From positions 1 through 64,000 of the forward strand of contig PXRI01000012.1 in the NCBI GenBank assembly GCA_003021005.1: a stretch of DNA of 64,000 nt, in the 5' to 3' direction. Made by a program: the position numbers and the translations under genes. Positions 60,785 through 64,000 of this stretch are shown here, in pieces; the first letter of the stretch is position 1; the number at the start of each line of letters is the position of its first letter. The notes beneath the pieces were generated by a model that ran no database searches, was not told the DNA's origin, and worked only from the letters and a program-made list of their open reading frames with translations. The DNA comes from Halobacteriales archaeon QS_1_69_70. GTDB lineage: Archaea; Halobacteriota; Halobacteria; Halobacteriales; Haloarculaceae.

Positions 60785-62781
60785 GCACCGACGACCGCAT
60801 CCGGAAGCAGCACGTGGCAGGGGACCTCGCGGAGCCGGCCCGGGAGGCCCGCCGGCTGGCGGAGAAGCTCGGGCTCGCCCCGTTCGACGTGAACTACTGG
60901 GTCGTCGACTACGACGAGATGAACGAACTCATCGCCTACGGCGGCTTCCAGCACCGCTACCCACACTGGCGGTGGGGGATGGCCTACGACCGCCAGCGGA
61001 AGCAGACGCAGTTCCTCGGCGGGAAGGCCTTCGAGATCGTCAACAACGACGACCCCGCCCACGCCTTCCTCCAGGAGTCCAACGACCTCGCCGACCAGAA
61101 GGCCGTCATCACCCACGTCGAGGCCCACGCGGACTTCTTCCGGAACAACGAGTGGTTCCGGCTGTTCGGCACCTCGCCCGACGCCGCGGCGATGCTCGAA
61201 CGGCACGGCGAGACGGTCGCCGAGTACATGGCGGACCCCGAGGTCTCCCGGGAGGACGTCGAGGCCTGGATCGACCACGTGCTGTGTCTGGAGGACAACA
61301 TCGACCAGCACCGGGAGTTCGCGACCGCCCGGGCGAGCGACGAGGAGTCGGTCACGCCCGGGGATCTGGCCGAGGAACTCGAGGGGATGGACGTCTCCGA
61401 GGAGGTCCGGACGGAGGTCTTCGACGAGGAGTTCCTCGAGGCGATGACCGACGACGGCGAGGGGCCGACGTTCCCGCCGGCCCCCGAGACTGATCTGCTC
61501 GCCTTCCTCGTCGCCCACGGGAAGGCCTACGACGAGGAGGCGGGCAAGGCGACCGACTACGAGGAGTGGCAGCGGGAGATCCTCGAGATCCTCCGGACTG
61601 AGGCGTACTACTTCGCGCCCCAGAAGATGACGAAGGTGATGAACGAGGGGTGGGCCTCGTTCCACGAGTCGCTGATGATGGCCGACGAGCGGTTCGCCGG
61701 GCCCGACGAGTTCCTCTCGTATGCCGACCACATGGCGCAGGTGCTCGGGTCGCCGGGGCTGAACCCCTACAAGCTCGGGTTCGAGCTGTGGCAGTACATC
61801 GAGAACCGGCGGAACCGCCGGGAGGTCGTAGAGCATCTGCTCCGGGTCGAGGGGGTCACCTGGCGGAACTTCGCCGATACCGTCGACCTGGACGCAGTCC
61901 AGGCGATGCTGGAGCCGGACCCGGAGATGGCCGACCCCGTCGCATTCCTCGACGCGCTGGAGGCCGACGACCCGCGCGTGGACGCCGAGGCGCTTTCGGC
62001 TGCCCGGCGGGGGGCGCCCGACGACGGGGGGATCGACGTCGAGCGGTACCCCTGGAAGCTGTTGACCTACGAGGGGCTCGCCGAGCGGCACTACTCGCTG
62101 TCGAAGCCCCAGCACCGCGGATTCTTAAAGCGGATCAACAAGGCGGAACTCGAGAAGATCTCGCGGTACCTCTTCGAGACCGACCGGTACGACGACGTCG
62201 CCGCCGCCGTCGCCGCCGTCGACCGCACCGCGGGCTGGGACCGGATGCGGGAGGTGCGGGAGAGCCACAACGACGTGACGTTCCTCGATGCCTTTCTCAC
62301 GCCGGAGTTCGTCGACGAGAACGACTACTTCACCTACGAGTACACCCGGACGACGGGGGACTTCCGGGTCACCTCCGACGCCGCCGAAGACGTCAAGAAG
62401 AAGCTGATGCTGCAGTTCACGAACTTCGGAAAGCCGACCATCGCGGTCAAGGACGGCAACTTCAGGAACCGGAACGAACTCCTCTTGGTCCACCGGTACA
62501 ACGGCGTCCAGCTCGACGTCACCCGCGCCAAACAGACCCTGGAGCGAGTCTTCGAGCTGTGGGGTCGCCCGGTCGCGCTGAAGACCATCCGCAAGGAGCT
62601 GGACGACCACGACATCGAGGTCGCCCGGCGCCGGGACACCGAACCGGAGCCGACGGAGCAGGGCACGCTCATCCGGTTCGACGGCGAGTCCTTCGAGGAG
62701 ACCGACCTCCCGGACGAGGAGATCGAGGAACTCGTGGCGACCGACGTCGACTACGACACCAAGCCGGAGGAGTGGCTCTGA
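60781..62781 (+). CDS. spoVR: SpoVR family protein
   Basis: 666-residue cytoplasmic protein. Family blocks include [84 protein letters not shown] and [13 protein letters not shown]. The family name is from Bacillus spore cortex formation, but archaea do not sporulate; the PrkA-YeaH-SpoVR trio is thought to serve stress adaptation. His/Glu-rich motifs (HVEAH) suggest a metal site. The start ATG overlaps the yeaH stop. Confidence 0.93.
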   Translation: MSTDDRIRKQHVAGDLAEPAREARRLAEKLGLAPFDVNYWVVDYDEMNELIAYGGFQHRYPHWRWGMAYDRQRKQTQFLGGKAFEIVNNDDPAHAFLQESNDLADQKAVITHVEAHADFFRNNEWFRLFGTSPDAAAMLERHGETVAEYMADPEVSREDVEAWIDHVLCLEDNIDQHREFATARASDEESVTPGDLAEELEGMDVSEEVRTEVFDEEFLEAMTDDGEGPTFPPAPETDLLAFLVAHGKAYDEEAGKATDYEEWQREILEILRTEAYYFAPQKMTKVMNEGWASFHESLMMADERFAGPDEFLSYADHMAQVLGSPGLNPYKLGFELWQYIENRRNRREVVEHLLRVEGVTWRNFADTVDLDAVQAMLEPDPEMADPVAFLDALEADDPRVDAEALSAARRGAPDDGGIDVERYPWKLLTYEGLAERHYSLSKPQHRGFLKRINKAELEKISRYLFETDRYDDVAAAVAAVDRTAGWDRMREVRESHNDVTFLDAFLTPEFVDENDYFTYEYTRTTGDFRVTSDAAEDVKKKLMLQFTNFGKPTIAVKDGNFRNRNELLLVHRYNGVQLDVTRAKQTLERVFELWGRPVALKTIRKELDDHDIEVARRRDTEPEPTEQGTLIRFDGESFEETDLPDEEIEELVATDVDYDTKPEEWL

Positions 62782-62830
62782 TCCCGCCGGACCTATCCCA
62801 TCCAACCATACCCTTGCTCGTCCGGATTGT

Positions 62831-62869
62831 CTCGTGGCGGCGAGACCATCCACGCGAACGCGACGTCAG
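62831..62869 (+). repeat. Conserved intergenic element, copy 2
   Basis: It reads tcgtggcggcgagaccatcc then acgcgaacgcgacgtcaga and is the counterpart of the element at 54364-54404. It lies about 60 bases upstream of the winged-helix gene. Confidence 0.5.
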
Positions 62870-62925
62870 ACGTACGTCCGCAGTCAGGAGGTAGTTTCTT
62901 GTCATCCGGCCCGGTACGGGCGGGC

Positions 62926-63468
62926 GTGTCGGAATCGGCGACCGAGGAACCGGCGGACCTCGACGAGCGGGAGATCCACGACGTCCTCCGGAACGACCGC
63001 CGGCGACTCGCCCTCGAGGCACTGCGCGAGCGCGGCGGGCAGGCGACGGTGCGCGAGCTGTCCGAGCGGCTCGCCACCCAGGAGACCGGCGAGGACCCGC
63101 CGCCCGACGACAAGCGGCAGTCCGTCTACGTCACGCTGCACCAGACCCACCTCCCCAAACTCGAGGAGCTGTCCATCGTCGAGTACGAGCCCGACGAGAA
63201 GGACGTCACGCTCACCGACCGGATCCAGGAGGTCGAGGTCTACATGGAGGTCGTCCCCGCCTACGGGCTATCCTTCGGGGAGTTCTACCTCGGACTGGCG
63301 CTTTTGGGCATGCTGACGACGGTCGCCGTGCTGCGGTTCCGCCCCGACGTCTCGCCGTTCGTGCTGGCGGGACTGCTCGTCGCGTACTTCGGCCTCCAGA
63401 TCGTCGCCGCCGCCTACCACGTGTACAGCCAGCAGGACCGCGTCATCCTCGACCGCCTGCTCGAATGA
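62926..63468 (+). CDS. Membrane-anchored winged-helix protein (DUF7344-like)
   Basis: About 180 residues. A winged helix (IHDVLRNDRRRLALEALRER, ATVRELSERLA, LPKLEELSIVEYEPDEKDVTL) is followed by two membrane helices (EFYLGLALLGMLTTVAVL and FVLAGLLVAYFGLQIVAAAY). DUF7344-type proteins are a large haloarchaeal family, presumed membrane-tethered regulators. GTG at 62926 is the likely start; upstream codons in frame are not conserved. Confidence 0.75.
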   Translation: MSESATEEPADLDEREIHDVLRNDRRRLALEALRERGGQATVRELSERLATQETGEDPPPDDKRQSVYVTLHQTHLPKLEELSIVEYEPDEKDVTLTDRIQEVEVYMEVVPAYGLSFGEFYLGLALLGMLTTVAVLRFRPDVSPFVLAGLLVAYFGLQIVAAAYHVYSQQDRVILDRLLE

Positions 63469-63526
63469 CCGGCCACTGCAACGCGGCCGTTCCGGCGGTC
63501 GGGGCCCCTGCCCCGGTAGTGCCCCG

Positions 63527-63910
63527 ATGACGACCTTCGAGGTCGAGACCGACCGGCGGACGGAGGTTCGGGACGTCACGGACCGCGTCGAGGCCGCGCT
63601 GGCAGGCGACGCCGACGGCGTCGCGACAGTGTTCATCCGGCATTCCACCGCCGGTGTCGCCGTCAACGAGGCGGAACCGCGACTCCTGGAGGACGTGGAG
63701 TCCGCGCTGGGCGGGCTCGTCGCCGACGAGGGCTGGGCGCACGACGCCCTCGACGGGAACGCCGACGCGCACCTGCGGGCGTTGCTCGTCGGGCCCGCGG
63801 CCACGATACCGGTGACCGACGGCAGCCTGGAGCTGGGATCCTGGCAGGCAATACTGTTCGTGGAGTGTGACGGCCCGCGGAGCCGGACCGTCGAGGTCCG
63901 GACCGGGTAG
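63527..63910 (+). CDS. YjbQ/UPF0047 family (secondary thiamine-phosphate synthase-like)
   Basis: 127-residue beta-sandwich protein. Conserved FIRHSTAGVAVNEAEPRLLEDVE, GWAHDALDGNADAHLRALLVG and SWQAILFVECDGPRSRTVEV. Some homologues have weak thiamine phosphate synthase activity; the physiological role is unclear. Complete, ordinary member; it ends 90 bases from the window edge, and nothing is seen beyond it. Confidence 0.92.
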   Translation: MTTFEVETDRRTEVRDVTDRVEAALAGDADGVATVFIRHSTAGVAVNEAEPRLLEDVESALGGLVADEGWAHDALDGNADAHLRALLVGPAATIPVTDGSLELGSWQAILFVECDGPRSRTVEVRTG

Positions 63911-64000
63911 CCGACGGACGCGACGGCCCGGCCGGGTTCAAGCGAATCCGCCGGCCGGCGGACGCGGCGACCGGAGTGCCGACCCGACGTTGGATCGCGA

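Overview
The window is chromosomal DNA of an extremely halophilic archaeon (class Halobacteria). The evidence is very high GC, acidic proteins rich in Asp and Glu, Tat/lipobox secretion signals, TATA boxes 25-30 nt before start codons (leaderless transcripts), a linked top6A-top6B-gyrB-gyrA block, a single-gene proteasome beta subunit, and families largely confined to haloarchaea. The genus cannot be fixed from sequence alone.

Layout. 1-4.0 kb: a pilus/secretion ATPase (5' truncated by the window edge) and its membrane partner. 4.1-9.9 kb: a receiver protein, a TraB-like membrane protein, a site-2-type protease, PurM, an HTH-CBS regulator, DUF555 and the proteasome beta subunit. 9.9-13.1 kb: a ModE-like regulator and a TupABC-type tungstate/molybdate transporter. 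13.9-26.3 kb: topoisomerase VI A and B, diverging from gyrB and gyrA; top6B and gyrB each carry a full-length intein. 26.4-32.7 kb: TrpB, arginase, a regulator, a flavin oxidoreductase, a DUF63 membrane protein and an inositol-phosphatase-like enzyme. 32.8-36.6 kb: an accessory zone with a hairpin-rich mosaic, tandem hairpin units carrying copies of the tRNA-Leu 3' end, the tRNA-Leu(CAA) gene, and a lower-GC toxin-antitoxin island. 36.7-42.4 kb: halocyanin divergent from a CopA ATPase, a riboflavin-pathway reductase and thioredoxin reductase. 43.2-43.9 kb: a second hairpin mosaic. 43.9-46.6 kb: a mutase, cytidine deaminase and nucleoside phosphorylase. 46.6-54.8 kb: lipoproteins, an acyl-CoA ligase and small conserved families. 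55.2-62.8 kb: an overlapping PrkA-PrkA-YeaH-SpoVR operon. The window ends with a membrane winged-helix protein and YjbQ.

Two themes stand out. First, several otherwise conserved genes have internal gaps at one point: the PilC-like gene, TraB, the ModE-like regulator and PrkA1 with a frame change; gyrB in frame, losing the ATP-binding core. Weaker cases are a DUF433 antitoxin, DUF63 and a carboxymuconolactone decarboxylase. Because gyrB should be essential, collapsed sequence or assembly loss must be excluded before any biological reading. Second, repeats are unusually prominent: the tRNA-Leu 3'-end hairpin units, mosaics at three loci, long palindromes around a toxin-antitoxin pair, and short duplications of gene 3' ends. 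The best candidate for something not well described is the GyrB intein, which carries an XRE-type helix-turn-helix between its splicing and endonuclease blocks.
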